64,000 bases of DNA, taken from NCBI RefSeq assembly GCF_040499845.1, contig NZ_CP159342.1:5890001-5954000 (forward strand). The letters run 5' to 3'. Position 1 is the first letter of the stretch. Each line of letters begins with the position of its first letter. Positions 33,936 through 42,375 of this stretch are shown in pieces. This stretch comes from Micromonospora sp. CCTCC AA 2012012 (lineage in GTDB: Bacteria > Actinomycetota > Actinomycetes > Mycobacteriales > Micromonosporaceae). The notes below the pieces were generated by a model. That model saw nothing but the letters and a program-made list of their open reading frames with translations. It made no database searches and had not been told where the DNA came from. The translations under genes were made by a program, and so were the position numbers.

Positions 33936-35576
33936 GTGCAGGACGCAGCCGACAGCTCCGCGCCGAACCTCGCCGACCGGCTCCGCCGGGCGGCCGTCGC
34001 CCACGGCGACCGCCCCGCGCTGCACTGGCGGGACCGGACCCTCACCTGGTCCGAACTGGACGCCGCGGTGACCACCACCGCCCGGGCCCTCGCCGCCACC
34101 GTGCCGGGCGCGGGGCCGGCCGACCGGCACCCGCCCCGGGTCGCCCTCGCCCTCGGCAACACGCCGGACTTCGTGGTCAGCTACCTCGCCGTGCTGCGGG
34201 CCGGGCTGGTCGCGGTGCCGGTCAACCCGGGCTACACCGGGCGGGAGCTGAGGCACGTCCTCGCCGACTCCGGCGCCGGCGTGCTGATCTGCGCCGAGGA
34301 GGTGCGGGACCGGGTCGCCGCCCTCGCCGCCGAGCTGCCCGCGCTGACCGCCGTGCACACCGCCCCGCCGGTGACCGACGTCGCCGGGGCGGTCACCTTC
34401 CCCCGCCGCGGCGGGGAGGATCTCGCCGTCCTCCTCTACACCTCCGGCACCGAGGGCCGACCCAAGGGCGCGATGCTCCCGCACCGCGCCCTGGCCGCCA
34501 ACCACGAGCAGGTCGCCCGGATCGACCCGCCGGTGGTCGGGCCCGACGACACCGTGCTGCTGGCCCTGCCGCTCTTCCACGCGTACGGGCTGAACTCGGG
34601 GCTGGGCGCGGTCGTCCACCACGGCGCGACCGGGGTGCTGGTCGACGAGCCCGGGGCGGGCGGGGCACTCGCCGACATCGCCCGGCACCGGGTCAGCGTG
34701 CTGGTCGGCGTACCGTCGATGTTCCTGGCCTGGGCGGACGCCGGCGCCGAGCTGGCCGCCGCGACCAGCTCGGTCCGGGTCGCGGTCTGCGGCGCGGCGC
34801 CGCTCCCGCCGGCCACCGCGGCGCGGTTCGCGCAGCTCACCGGCCGTCCCGTGCACGTCGGGTACGGCCTCACCGAGACCGCACCGGTGCTCACCTCCAC
34901 CCTGACCGGCGGCGCCCCGAAGGCGGGCTCGATCGGCCGGCCGCTGCCCGGGGTGGAGCTGCGCCTGGTCGGCCCCGACGGGGTGGACCTGTGGCGCGAC
35001 GGCGCGCCGGTGCCCGAGGAGGACCCCGACGAGCTGGACCTCTCCGACGCCGACGCGGGCACCGACCCCGGCGAGATCGTGGTCCGGGGGGCGAACCTCT
35101 TCACCGGCTACTGGCCGGACGGTCGGGACGGCCCGGACGCCGCCGGCTGGTGGGCGACCGGCGACGTGGCGTACGCCGACGACGACGGGGACCTCTTCCT
35201 GGTCGACCGGCTCGGCGAGCTGATCCTGGTGAACGGCTTCAACGTCTATCCGCACGAGGTCGAGCTGGTGCTCGAGGCGCACCCGGGGGTGGCCGAGTCC
35301 GCGGTCCTGGGTGTGCCGCACGCGCGGACCGGGGAGACTGTCCGGGCGTACGTGGTGCGGGCGCCGGGGGCCACGGTGACGGGGGAGGAGCTGCTGGCCC
35401 ACTCCGCCCGGAACCTGGCCCGGTTCAAGTGCCCGACCGGGGTCGAGTTCGTCGACGAGCTGCCGCACTCGGCGATCGGCAAGGTACGCAAGACCCAGCT
35501 CCGCCCGTCGGCGCCCCCGGTGCCGGCACCCGCGGCGCCGACCGACACCCGCACGGAGGTTTCCGATGTCCAGTGA
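33936..35576 (+). CDS. AMP-dependent acyl-CoA synthetase/ligase
   Basis: A 546-aa adenylate-forming enzyme that activates a carboxylic acid as acyl-AMP and then as the CoA thioester. Seen in order: phosphate loop LLYTSGTEGRPKGAM (near residue 165), PLFHAYGLNSG, YGLTETAPVL (A5), WWATGDVAY (A7), DRLGELILVNGFNVYPHEVE (A8) and the catalytic Lys in SAIGKVRKTQL (A10). An acidic insert DEEDPDELDLSDADAGTD-like region precedes A7. GTG 33936 was chosen; GTG 33918 is also possible. CAGACT ends 8 nt before GTG 33936, so the message may be leaderless. The stop overlaps the glutaredoxin gene by 11 nt. Confidence 0.9.
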   Translation: MQDAADSSAPNLADRLRRAAVAHGDRPALHWRDRTLTWSELDAAVTTTARALAATVPGAGPADRHPPRVALALGNTPDFVVSYLAVLRAGLVAVPVNPGYTGRELRHVLADSGAGVLICAEEVRDRVAALAAELPALTAVHTAPPVTDVAGAVTFPRRGGEDLAVLLYTSGTEGRPKGAMLPHRALAANHEQVARIDPPVVGPDDTVLLALPLFHAYGLNSGLGAVVHHGATGVLVDEPGAGGALADIARHRVSVLVGVPSMFLAWADAGAELAAATSSVRVAVCGAAPLPPATAARFAQLTGRPVHVGYGLTETAPVLTSTLTGGAPKAGSIGRPLPGVELRLVGPDGVDLWRDGAPVPEEDPDELDLSDADAGTDPGEIVVRGANLFTGYWPDGRDGPDAAGWWATGDVAYADDDGDLFLVDRLGELILVNGFNVYPHEVELVLEAHPGVAESAVLGVPHARTGETVRAYVVRAPGATVTGEELLAHSARNLARFKCPTGVEFVDELPHSAIGKVRKTQLRPSAPPVPAPAAPTDTRTEVSDVQ

Positions 35577-35820
35577 CGCCCGGCTCGCCCTGATCACCCG
35601 CCCGGGCTGCCACCTCTGCGAGGACGCGAAGACGGCCCTCGACCGGGTGGTGGCGGTCACCGGTGACCGGTGGATCGAGAAGGACGTCACCGGCGACATC
35701 GAGCTGGAGCGGGAGTACGGCGACCGACTGCCGGTGGTGCTGCTCGACGGCAAGGAGCACGGCTACTGGCGGGTGGAGGAGGAGCGGCTGCTGCGCGACC
35801 TGACCACCCCGCAGCTCTGA
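35566..35820 (+). CDS. Glutaredoxin-like protein (Rv0508-like)
   Basis: An 84-aa thioredoxin-fold protein of the short glutaredoxin-like (DUF836) type. The redox motif is CHLC (residues 15-18) in TRPGCHLCEDAK, and the cis-Pro is in RLPVVLLDG. It could reduce disulfides through mycothiol or thioredoxin reductase. GGAGG lies about 7 nt before ATG 35566, inside the end of the ligase gene. Mycobacterium tuberculosis Rv0508 has the same character and the same place before the hem genes (from memory). Confidence 0.87.
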   Translation: MSSDARLALITRPGCHLCEDAKTALDRVVAVTGDRWIEKDVTGDIELEREYGDRLPVVLLDGKEHGYWRVEEERLLRDLTTPQL

Positions 35821-35942
35821 CCCGACCGCCGTCCGCCTCCGACGGGCCGACCTCCGGCACGCCGGCCTCCGGCGGGCCGGCGTCCGTCCGCTCCGACGGG
35901 CTGGCCTCCGGCGGGCTCGACGGGCTGGATTATGGTGCTGCG

Positions 35943-36593
35943 ATGACCCCTGCGCGGCACCACCTGGTGTGGGACTGGAACGGCACCCTGCTCGACGACC
36001 TCAGCCTGGTGGTCGAGGCCACCAACGTGGCCTTCGCCAGCGCCGGTGGGCCGGCGGTGAGCGCCGACGAGCACCGGGCGAGGTTCCGCCGCCCGATCGC
36101 CGACTACTACGCGGAGATGCTGGGCCGGGCGGTCGACGACGAGGCGTTCGAGCGGTTGGACCGGATCTTCCACGACGCGTACCGGGCCGGGTTGACCAGC
36201 TGCGCGCTGGCCGCCGACGCGACCACCGCCATCGCGGCCTGGCCGGGCAGCCAGTCGCTGCTGTCCATGTGGTTCCACGACGAGCTGGTGCCGACGGTGC
36301 ACACCTACGGTCTGACCGACCACTTCGCCCGGGTCGACGGGCTGCGGGCGACGGTGGGTGGCGGCTTCAAGGCGCAGTGGCTGGAGAAGCACCTCGCCGA
36401 GCTGGGTCTCGACGGCGACCAGGTGGTGCTGATCGGCGACTCGCTCGACGACGCGGACGCCGCCGGATCGGTCGGCGCGCGCTGCGTCCTCTACACCGGT
36501 GGTCTCTCCGACCCCACCCGCCTGCGCAACTCCGGCCACCCCACCGCCGACACCCTCACCCACGCCGTAACCCTCGCCACCACCCTCCCCTGA
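35943..36593 (+). CDS. HAD-family phosphatase (phosphoglycolate phosphatase-like)
   Basis: A 216-aa HAD hydrolase. Motif I is LVWDWNGTLLDD (nucleophile Asp10), motif II is partly preserved in SQSLLSMWFHDEL, the Lys is in GGGFKAQWLEKHL, and motif IV is VVLIGDSLDDADAA. The first Asp of the classic DxDGT reads DWNGT, so the acid/base Asp of motif I is replaced by Asn; some phosphatases of this branch share that change. The substrate is not evident. ATG 35943 begins the conserved fold; the frame is open upstream but that part is low-complexity. Confidence 0.85.
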   Translation: MTPARHHLVWDWNGTLLDDLSLVVEATNVAFASAGGPAVSADEHRARFRRPIADYYAEMLGRAVDDEAFERLDRIFHDAYRAGLTSCALAADATTAIAAWPGSQSLLSMWFHDELVPTVHTYGLTDHFARVDGLRATVGGGFKAQWLEKHLAELGLDGDQVVLIGDSLDDADAAGSVGARCVLYTGGLSDPTRLRNSGHPTADTLTHAVTLATTLP

Positions 36594-36667
36594 CCCCGCC
36601 CCCCACGCCGGACCTGACCCGCGCCCACCCCCCCTGCCCGGGCCTGGCCCGGCGCGCCGCCAGTCAG

Positions 36668-36727
36668 GTTGATCATGAAGTTTGCGTCTGAGTGAGCGGC
36701 GTTCCTGACGCAAACTTCATGATCAAC
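36668..36727. terminator. Long perfect hairpin between convergent genes (palindrome A)
   Basis: Two 21-bp arms (GTTGATCATGAAGTTTGCGTC at 36668-36688 in two pieces: GTTGATCATGAAG and TTTGCGTC; exact complement at 36707-36727) with an 18-nt loop. It lies between the HAD phosphatase and the minus-strand response regulator, probably ending both transcripts. Its sequence closely resembles the hairpin at 55279-55339. Confidence 0.75.
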
Positions 36728-36760
36728 GGGACGGGGTGGGTGGGGTGGGGTGGGAGGGGG

Positions 36761-37417
36761 TCAGGGGCGGAGGTAGGTGAGGACGGCTCGGACTCGGCGG
36801 TGTTGGTCGGCGTCGGGTGGGAGGGCGAGCTTGGTGAAGATGTTGCGGACGTGCTTCTCCACCGCGCCGTCGCTGACCACCAGGATCCGGGCGATGGCGG
36901 TGTTGGAGTGGCCCTCGGCCATCAGCGCCAGAACCTCGCGTTCGCGCGGGGTCAGCTCCCGCAGCGGGTCGTCCCGGCGGCGGCGGACCAGCAGCTGACC
37001 GACCACCTCCGGGTCGAGCACCGTGCCGCCGGCGGCCACCCGGGCCAGCGCGTCCAGGAACTCGTCGATCGCGGCCACCCGGTCCTTGAGCAGGTAGCCG
37101 ATCCCGCCGCCGCCGGCCCCGCCGGTGGTCGCCAGCAGGTCGTCGGCGTACGACACCTCGACGTACTGGGAGAGCACCAGGACCGGCGTACGCGGCACCA
37201 GCCGGCGGGCCTCGACGGCCGCGCGCAACCCCTCGTCGGTGTGCGACGGTGGCATGCGGACGTCCACCACGGACACGTCCGGCCGGTGCGCCACCACCGC
37301 CTCCACGAGGGCGTCACCGTCGCCGACGGCGGCCACCACCTGGTGCCCCGACTCGGTCAGCAGCCGGGACAGCCCCTCCCGGAGCAGTACGGCGTCGTCC
37401 GCGATCACCACCCGCAT
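36761..37417 (-). CDS. NarL/LuxR-family response regulator
   Basis: A 218-aa two-component regulator. The receiver domain has acidic DD at residues 7-8, the phospho-acceptor Asp52 in VVDVRMPP, and the Lys in GYLLKDRV. The LuxR-type DNA-binding domain is LTPREREVLALMAEGHSNTA followed by VEKHVRNIFTKL. Unlike classic NarL, the linker between beta-4 and beta-5 carries a Gly-rich insert (TTGGAGGGGIG). It lies 106 nt downstream of the sensor kinase gene on the same strand and should be its partner. Confidence 0.93.
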   Translation of the reverse strand: MRVVIADDAVLLREGLSRLLTESGHQVVAAVGDGDALVEAVVAHRPDVSVVDVRMPPSHTDEGLRAAVEARRLVPRTPVLVLSQYVEVSYADDLLATTGGAGGGGIGYLLKDRVAAIDEFLDALARVAAGGTVLDPEVVGQLLVRRRRDDPLRELTPREREVLALMAEGHSNTAIARILVVSDGAVEKHVRNIFTKLALPPDADQHRRVRAVLTYLRP

Positions 37418-37523
37418 GGGTCAGGTGTCTATCACGTCGGCCCGCTCTCCACGGCCCGGCAGGCCGTCCCCGCGCCGGCTGTGCCGTCCGGCTCGGTCGC
37501 GCCCGCTGCGCCGACCGGGGTCG

Positions 37524-38819
37524 TCAGCCGGGGAGGTCGGCGCGGATCTCCGTGGGGCCGCCGGCCGGGCTGACCACCTCCAGGGTGCCGTCGGTGGCCC
37601 GGACCCGGTCGGCGATGCCGGCGAGGCCGTGCCCCTTGGCCGGGTGTGCGCCACCCACGCCGTCATCGACGACGCTGATCACCAGCCGGTCGGCGGCGCG
37701 GGTGACCGTGACCCGGCACGCGGCGGCCCCGCTGTGCTTCGCCACGTTGGTCAGCGCCTCCGCCACCACGAAGTACGCCGTGTTCTCCACCGCCGGGTCG
37801 AGCCGTCCCCCGGCCGTGCCGAGGTCGGGGTCGACGGCCAGTTCGGTCGGCACCAGCGCGCGGCCGGCGAGGGCGGCCAGGGCACTGGGCAGGCCCCGGT
37901 CCACCAGGATCGGCGGGGCGATGCCCCGGGACAGGGCGCGCAGCTCGCCGAGGGTGTCCCGGGTCTGCGTGACGGCCTCGTCCAGGGTGCGGCGGGCCGC
38001 CTCCGGGTCGGCGGCGAGCTGCTGCCGGGCCCGGCTCAGGTCCATGGCGAGCCGGACCAGGCGCTGCTGCGGGCCGTCGTGGATGTCCCGTTCCAGCCGG
38101 CGCAGGGCGGTGGCCTCGGCGGAGACGGCGGCCCGCTTCTGCTCCTCCAGGGTGGTGATCCGGTTGCGCATCTCGGCCACCCCGGTCAGCAGCGACCGGG
38201 CGAAACCGGCCTGGAGCAGGGCGCAGGCGCGTACCAGCAGGGGCAGGGTGAACAGGCAGAACAGCCCGATGGCGGTGTTCACCGCGATCCGTGCGACGGC
38301 CCCGTCGCCCATTCCGAGCAGTTGGCTGAGGTCCTGGTCGTCCGGGCCGCGGGGGATGGCCCAGTCGTACGCCGGGTAGAGCGTGCCGGCGACGGCGAGC
38401 GCCCACCAGACCACGGTCAGCACGAAGGTCGGGATGGCGAGCACCAGCTTGAACAGGCCGTGCACCAGGTCGAGCCAGGACTGCGCGTCGCGCATCGGCA
38501 GGAATATCCGCCGCCACGCCTTCGCGCCCGGCTCGGGCGTCCGGTACGCGGGGCGGACCCGGGGCTGGCGCAGCACGGCGGGCAGCCGCAGCCGTTCGAG
38601 GTCGGCGAGTCCCCGGGCGGCGTAGAGGGTGCCGGCGAGGACCGGCAGGCCGAGCACGGTCACCAGGAGCCCGGCGCTGAGTGAGATCCCCGCCACCACG
38701 ACCACGAAGCCGGCGACAGCCAGGGGGAGGCCGAGCAGCACGTACTGCGAGTCGCGCAGGAGTTGTCGGGTGACGCCGCGAACGGGTGCCGGCACGCTGG
38801 TCAGGGGAAGGGCGGTCAT
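37524..38819 (-). CDS. Sensor histidine kinase, NarX/DesK type with membrane sensor domain
   Basis: A 431-aa membrane kinase of the HisKA_3 class, partner of the response regulator downstream. The N-terminal half is the membrane sensor domain common in actinobacteria, with hydrophobic pairs at about 25-65 and about 120-195 around a WRRIFLPMRDAQSWLD segment. The phospho-acceptor His is in LERDIHDGPQQRLVRLAMDL (about residue 250). The ATPase domain has AEALTNVAKHSGA (N box), VDDGVGGA and GHGLAGIADRV. The signal is unknown; related LiaS/VraS-like systems respond to envelope stress, which is only an analogy. ATG 38819. Confidence 0.92.
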   Translation of the reverse strand: MTALPLTSVPAPVRGVTRQLLRDSQYVLLGLPLAVAGFVVVVAGISLSAGLLVTVLGLPVLAGTLYAARGLADLERLRLPAVLRQPRVRPAYRTPEPGAKAWRRIFLPMRDAQSWLDLVHGLFKLVLAIPTFVLTVVWWALAVAGTLYPAYDWAIPRGPDDQDLSQLLGMGDGAVARIAVNTAIGLFCLFTLPLLVRACALLQAGFARSLLTGVAEMRNRITTLEEQKRAAVSAEATALRRLERDIHDGPQQRLVRLAMDLSRARQQLAADPEAARRTLDEAVTQTRDTLGELRALSRGIAPPILVDRGLPSALAALAGRALVPTELAVDPDLGTAGGRLDPAVENTAYFVVAEALTNVAKHSGAAACRVTVTRAADRLVISVVDDGVGGAHPAKGHGLAGIADRVRATDGTLEVVSPAGGPTEIRADLPG

Positions 38820-39081
38820 GTCGTCGAGGCTATGGGCGGCCGGGCGCGGGACCCATCCCGTACGCCGGCCTGTCGGGGGTGGGGTTGTCCCTACCGGGCG
38901 GCCCGGCGGAGTGAGGCTCGCCCCAGATAGACGGTGACTCAGCGCGACGGCCCGCGCGCGATTGGTCAGAGAAGTCGGGATTGAGCAATAATCGCCGGGC
39001 GGCGCCGACGGAGCGCGTCAGATCGATCTTGTGGAATGGAGGGGCAGGTGGAGGCGCGTCGCGAGAGAGCAAGATCGCGAT

Positions 39082-39110
39082 TTGTGCACGTCTTCACAAG
39101 CGCCTACTCT
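39082..39110 (+). promoter_or_regulatory. rex promoter with Rex operator (ROP)
   Basis: TTGTGCACGTCTTCACAA at 39082-39099 matches the Rex operator (TTGTGAA-N4-TTCACAA pattern) with a single clear deviation in each inner part. TTGTGC (39082-39087) also serves as a -35, 17 bp before TACTCT at 39105-39110, so bound Rex would cover the promoter. The rex start is 109 nt downstream. Autorepression of the rex-hem operon, relieved by high NADH, follows from the known behaviour of Rex. The rest of the 38820-39218 gap shows nothing else. Confidence 0.85.
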
Positions 39111-39218
39111 GTAGTTTCGACGCGCCCTGCTAGCACAGCCGGCAACAACGGTCGCCAGCGGGAGTCCCGAAACGACCGGCCGCCGACGCTGGTCGAGGAT
39201 CGCACCGCACGGAGTCTC

Positions 39219-39989
39219 ATGAGTCAGCACCGTCACCCAGGCGCGCCCGGCCGTGCCGGTGCCGTACCGGCGCTCCCGGACCTGCCCGAGGCGACCGTCG
39301 CGCGGCTCCCGGAATACCTCCGTGCCCTGCACAATCTCGCCGACACCGGCCACGAAACGGTGTCCAGCGATCATCTGGCCAACGCCGCCGGGGTGAACTC
39401 GGCGAAGCTCCGCAAGGACCTCTCCCACCTCGGCTCGTACGGCACCCGGGGCGTCGGCTACGACGTGGCCCTGCTGGTCGAGCAGATCTCCTCGGTGCTC
39501 GGGCTCACCCAGTGCCGGGCCGTCGCCCTGGTCGGCGTGGGTAATCTCGGTCACGCCCTGGCCGGCTACGACGGCTTCGCCAGCCGGGGCTTCCGGATCG
39601 CCGCGCTCCTGGACGCGGACCCCTCGCGGGTCGGCGAGGAGATAAACGGCCTGGTCGTACGCCATGTCGACGAGCTTCCGCAGGTCGCCGTCGAGGAGTC
39701 GATCTCGATCGGCGTGATCGCCACCCCGGCCCGGGCCGCCCAGGCGGTGGCCGACCAGCTCGTCTCCGTCGGCGTCACGAGCATCCTCAACTTCGCGCCG
39801 TGCGTACTCTCGGTCCCGGAGGGGGTCGACGTGCGCAAGGTCGACCTCGCGATCGAGCTGCAGATCCTGTCCTTCCACGAGCACCGCAAGGCGTCGCTGA
39901 CCGCGCTCCCCGCCACCGCCGGGACCGCCCTGGCCGCACTGCCCGGCGGACTCGCGGCCACCGACACCCAGGAGGCGATCGGCACGTGA
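39219..39989 (+). CDS. rex: Redox-sensing transcriptional repressor Rex
   Basis: A 256-aa NADH/NAD+-sensing repressor. The N-terminal winged helix contains ATVARLPEYLRALHNL and SSDHLANAAGVNSAKLRKDLS (about residues 20-70), then GSYGTRGVGYDV. The Rossmann domain has VALVGVGNLGHALAGY (about 105-120), RIAALLDADPSRVG, IGVIATPARAAQAVAD and NFAPCVLSVPEGVDVRKVDLAIELQ split across the C-terminal part. ATG 39219 with GGAG upstream. It leads the heme operon and overlaps hemA (GTGA), the same order as in Streptomyces, where Rex controls respiratory genes. Confidence 0.96.
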   Translation: MSQHRHPGAPGRAGAVPALPDLPEATVARLPEYLRALHNLADTGHETVSSDHLANAAGVNSAKLRKDLSHLGSYGTRGVGYDVALLVEQISSVLGLTQCRAVALVGVGNLGHALAGYDGFASRGFRIAALLDADPSRVGEEINGLVVRHVDELPQVAVEESISIGVIATPARAAQAVADQLVSVGVTSILNFAPCVLSVPEGVDVRKVDLAIELQILSFHEHRKASLTALPATAGTALAALPGGLAATDTQEAIGT

Positions 39990-41410
39990 AACTGCTCGTC
40001 GTCGGCGCGTCCTACCGCACCGCTCCGGTCGCCACCCTGGAGCAGCTGGCGGTCGCCCCCGCCGAACTCACCCGCACCCTGGACCGGCTGGTCGCCCAGC
40101 CGTACGTCAGCGAGGCCGTCCTCGTCTCCACCTGCAACCGGGTGGAGGTCTACGCCGCGGTCACCGGCTTCCACGGCGGCCTCGGTGACATCTGCGCGGT
40201 CCTGGCCGAGCAGGCCGGCGCGCCGCCCGCGGCGCTCGCCAACCACCTCTACGTGCACTACGACTCCGCCGCCGTCGACCACGTCTTCCGGGTCGCCGCC
40301 GGGCTGGACTCGATGGTCGTCGGCGAGGCGCAGATCCTCGGTCAGCTCCGTGACGCCTACCACTGGGCCAGCGGCGCCGACTCCGCCGGCCGGCTGCTGC
40401 ACGAGCTGATGCAGCAGGCGCTGCGGGTGGGCAAGCGCGCGCACGCCGAGACCAACATCGACCGGGCCGGTCAGAGCGTGGTCACCGCCGCCCTCGACCT
40501 GGCGGCCGACCTCCTCGACGGTGACCTCTCCGGTCGGCCCGCCATGGTGGTCGGGGCCGGTGCGATGGGCTCGCTGGGCGTGGCGACGCTGTCCCGGCTG
40601 GGTGCCGGGCCGCTCACCGTGACCAACCGCGGCGCCGACCGCGCGGTCCGGCTGGCCGAGTCGTACGGCGCCAGCGCCGTCCCGATGACCGAACTGGTCA
40701 GCGCCCTCTCCGCCGTGGACATCGTGGTGGCCGCCACCGCCGCCACCGAACCCGTCCTCACCCGGGACGTGGTGACCCGGGCGCTGGCCGGCCGGGACGC
40801 CGACCGCGGTCCGCTGGTCCTGCTCGACCTCGCCGTTCCGCGCGACGTCGAGGAGGGCGTGGCCGGGCTGGCCGGCGTCGAGGTGATCGACATCGACCGG
40901 ATGGCCGCCGTCCTCGCCGACGGGCCGGCCGCCGCCGACGCCGCCGAGGTGACCCGGATCGTCACCGTCGAGGTCGAGGCGTTCCTGTCCTGGCTGCGTG
41001 GCGCCGACGTGGCGCCGACCGTGGCCGCCCTGCGCGGACGCGCCGACGACGTGGTCACCGCCGAGCTGCGCCGGCTGGTCCAGCGTCGCCCCGACTTCAC
41101 CGACGACCAGCGCGCCGAGGTGGCCCGGACGGTGCACCGGGTGGTGCAGCGGCTGCTGCACCAGCCCACCGTGCGGGTCCGGCAGCTCGCCGCCGAACCG
41201 GGTGGCGACCAGTACGCGGCCCTGCTGCGCGAGCTGTTCGACCTGGAGGTGCCACAGACCTCCCCGGTCGACACCGTGCCCGACGTCGTCGAGGCGACGC
41301 CGGACCCGGCCGACACCGGCGTCGACGGCACCCTCCCGTCCGGCACCGCCACCGACGGCCGGTCGTCCTTCGAGGCCGCCGACGTCCCGTCCACCGGAGG
41401 TGCGCGATGA
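39986..41410 (+). CDS. hemA: Glutamyl-tRNA reductase HemA
   Basis: A 474-aa NADPH-dependent enzyme, first committed step of the C5 heme pathway: reduces glutamyl-tRNA to glutamate-1-semialdehyde. The nucleophile Cys is in VLVSTCNRVEVYA (about residue 50), GEAQILGQLRDAY lies near 112-124, the NADPH site is VVGAGAMGSLGVA, and the dimerisation helices are C-terminal. About 60 residues at the C-terminus are an Asp/Thr/Pro-rich tail beyond the normal fold. GTG 39986 overlaps the rex stop; the stop overlaps hemC (ATGA). Confidence 0.96.
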   Translation: MKLLVVGASYRTAPVATLEQLAVAPAELTRTLDRLVAQPYVSEAVLVSTCNRVEVYAAVTGFHGGLGDICAVLAEQAGAPPAALANHLYVHYDSAAVDHVFRVAAGLDSMVVGEAQILGQLRDAYHWASGADSAGRLLHELMQQALRVGKRAHAETNIDRAGQSVVTAALDLAADLLDGDLSGRPAMVVGAGAMGSLGVATLSRLGAGPLTVTNRGADRAVRLAESYGASAVPMTELVSALSAVDIVVAATAATEPVLTRDVVTRALAGRDADRGPLVLLDLAVPRDVEEGVAGLAGVEVIDIDRMAAVLADGPAAADAAEVTRIVTVEVEAFLSWLRGADVAPTVAALRGRADDVVTAELRRLVQRRPDFTDDQRAEVARTVHRVVQRLLHQPTVRVRQLAAEPGGDQYAALLRELFDLEVPQTSPVDTVPDVVEATPDPADTGVDGTLPSGTATDGRSSFEAADVPSTGGAR

Positions 41411-42375
41411 CCGCCCCCCTGCGCCTCGGCACGCGGGGCAGCGCCCTGGCGATGGCCCAGTCCGGCCAGATCGCCGAGGCGCTCACCGCAGCCACCGGCC
41501 GCGCGGTCGAACTGGTCGAGGTGGTGACCGCCGGGGACCGCTCCTCCGCCCCGGTGCACCGACTCGGCGTCGGCGTCTTCGTCTCCGCCCTGCGGGACGC
41601 GCTGACCGCCGGCACCATCGACCTGGCCGTGCACTCGTACAAGGACCTGCCGACGGCGGACGCCCCCGGGCTGCACATCGCGGCGGTCCCGCCGCGGCAG
41701 GACCCGCGGGACGCGCTGATCGCCAAGGGCGGCCGTACGCTCGCCGAGCTGCCGCCCGGCGCGCTGGTCGGCACCGGCGCGCTGCGCCGGATCGCCCAGC
41801 TGCACGCGCTCGGCCTGCAGCTGGAGGTCACCCCGATCCGGGGCAACGTCGACACCCGGCTCGGTCGGGTGCTCGGCCCGGACGCCGACCTCGACGCGGT
41901 CGTGCTGGCCCGGGCCGGGCTGGCCCGGCTCGGTCGGACCGACGTGATCACCGAGACGCTCGATCCGATGCTGATGCTGCCCGCACCCGCCCAGGGTGCG
42001 CTGGCCGTGGAGTGCCGGAGCGACAACCCGGACCTGGTCGAGCTGCTCGCGGTGCTCGACCACGCACCGTCCCGCGCCGCGGTCACCGCGGAACGGGCGC
42101 TGCTGGCCACCCTGGAGGCCGGGTGCTCCGCACCCGTCGCCGCCTACGCCGAGCTCGCCGAGGGCGAGACCGGTGACGAGATCTACCTGCGCGGGGCGGT
42201 GATCAGCCCGGACGGTACCCGTGACCTCCGGCTGTCCCGCACCGGAACGCCCGCCGACGCGGCGGAGATCGGCAAGGCACTCGCCGCCGAACTCCTCGAA
42301 CTCGGCGCCGACTCGATCCTCGGCCAAGAAGGACACGCCGGCCCGGGGACCCAGCAATTTGGGAGCACAGAATGA
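41407..42375 (+). CDS. hemC: Porphobilinogen deaminase (hydroxymethylbilane synthase) HemC
   Basis: A 322-aa enzyme that joins four porphobilinogens into hydroxymethylbilane. Seen: LRLGTRGSALAMAQS at the N-terminus, the catalytic Asp region TIDLAVHSYKDLPT, IRGNVDTRLGR, and the Cys that carries the dipyrromethane cofactor in LEAGCSAPVAAYA (about residue 239). Normal length. Its ATG overlaps the hemA stop, and its stop overlaps the next gene (ATGA). Confidence 0.97.
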   Translation: MTAPLRLGTRGSALAMAQSGQIAEALTAATGRAVELVEVVTAGDRSSAPVHRLGVGVFVSALRDALTAGTIDLAVHSYKDLPTADAPGLHIAAVPPRQDPRDALIAKGGRTLAELPPGALVGTGALRRIAQLHALGLQLEVTPIRGNVDTRLGRVLGPDADLDAVVLARAGLARLGRTDVITETLDPMLMLPAPAQGALAVECRSDNPDLVELLAVLDHAPSRAAVTAERALLATLEAGCSAPVAAYAELAEGETGDEIYLRGAVISPDGTRDLRLSRTGTPADAAEIGKALAAELLELGADSILGQEGHAGPGTQQFGSTE

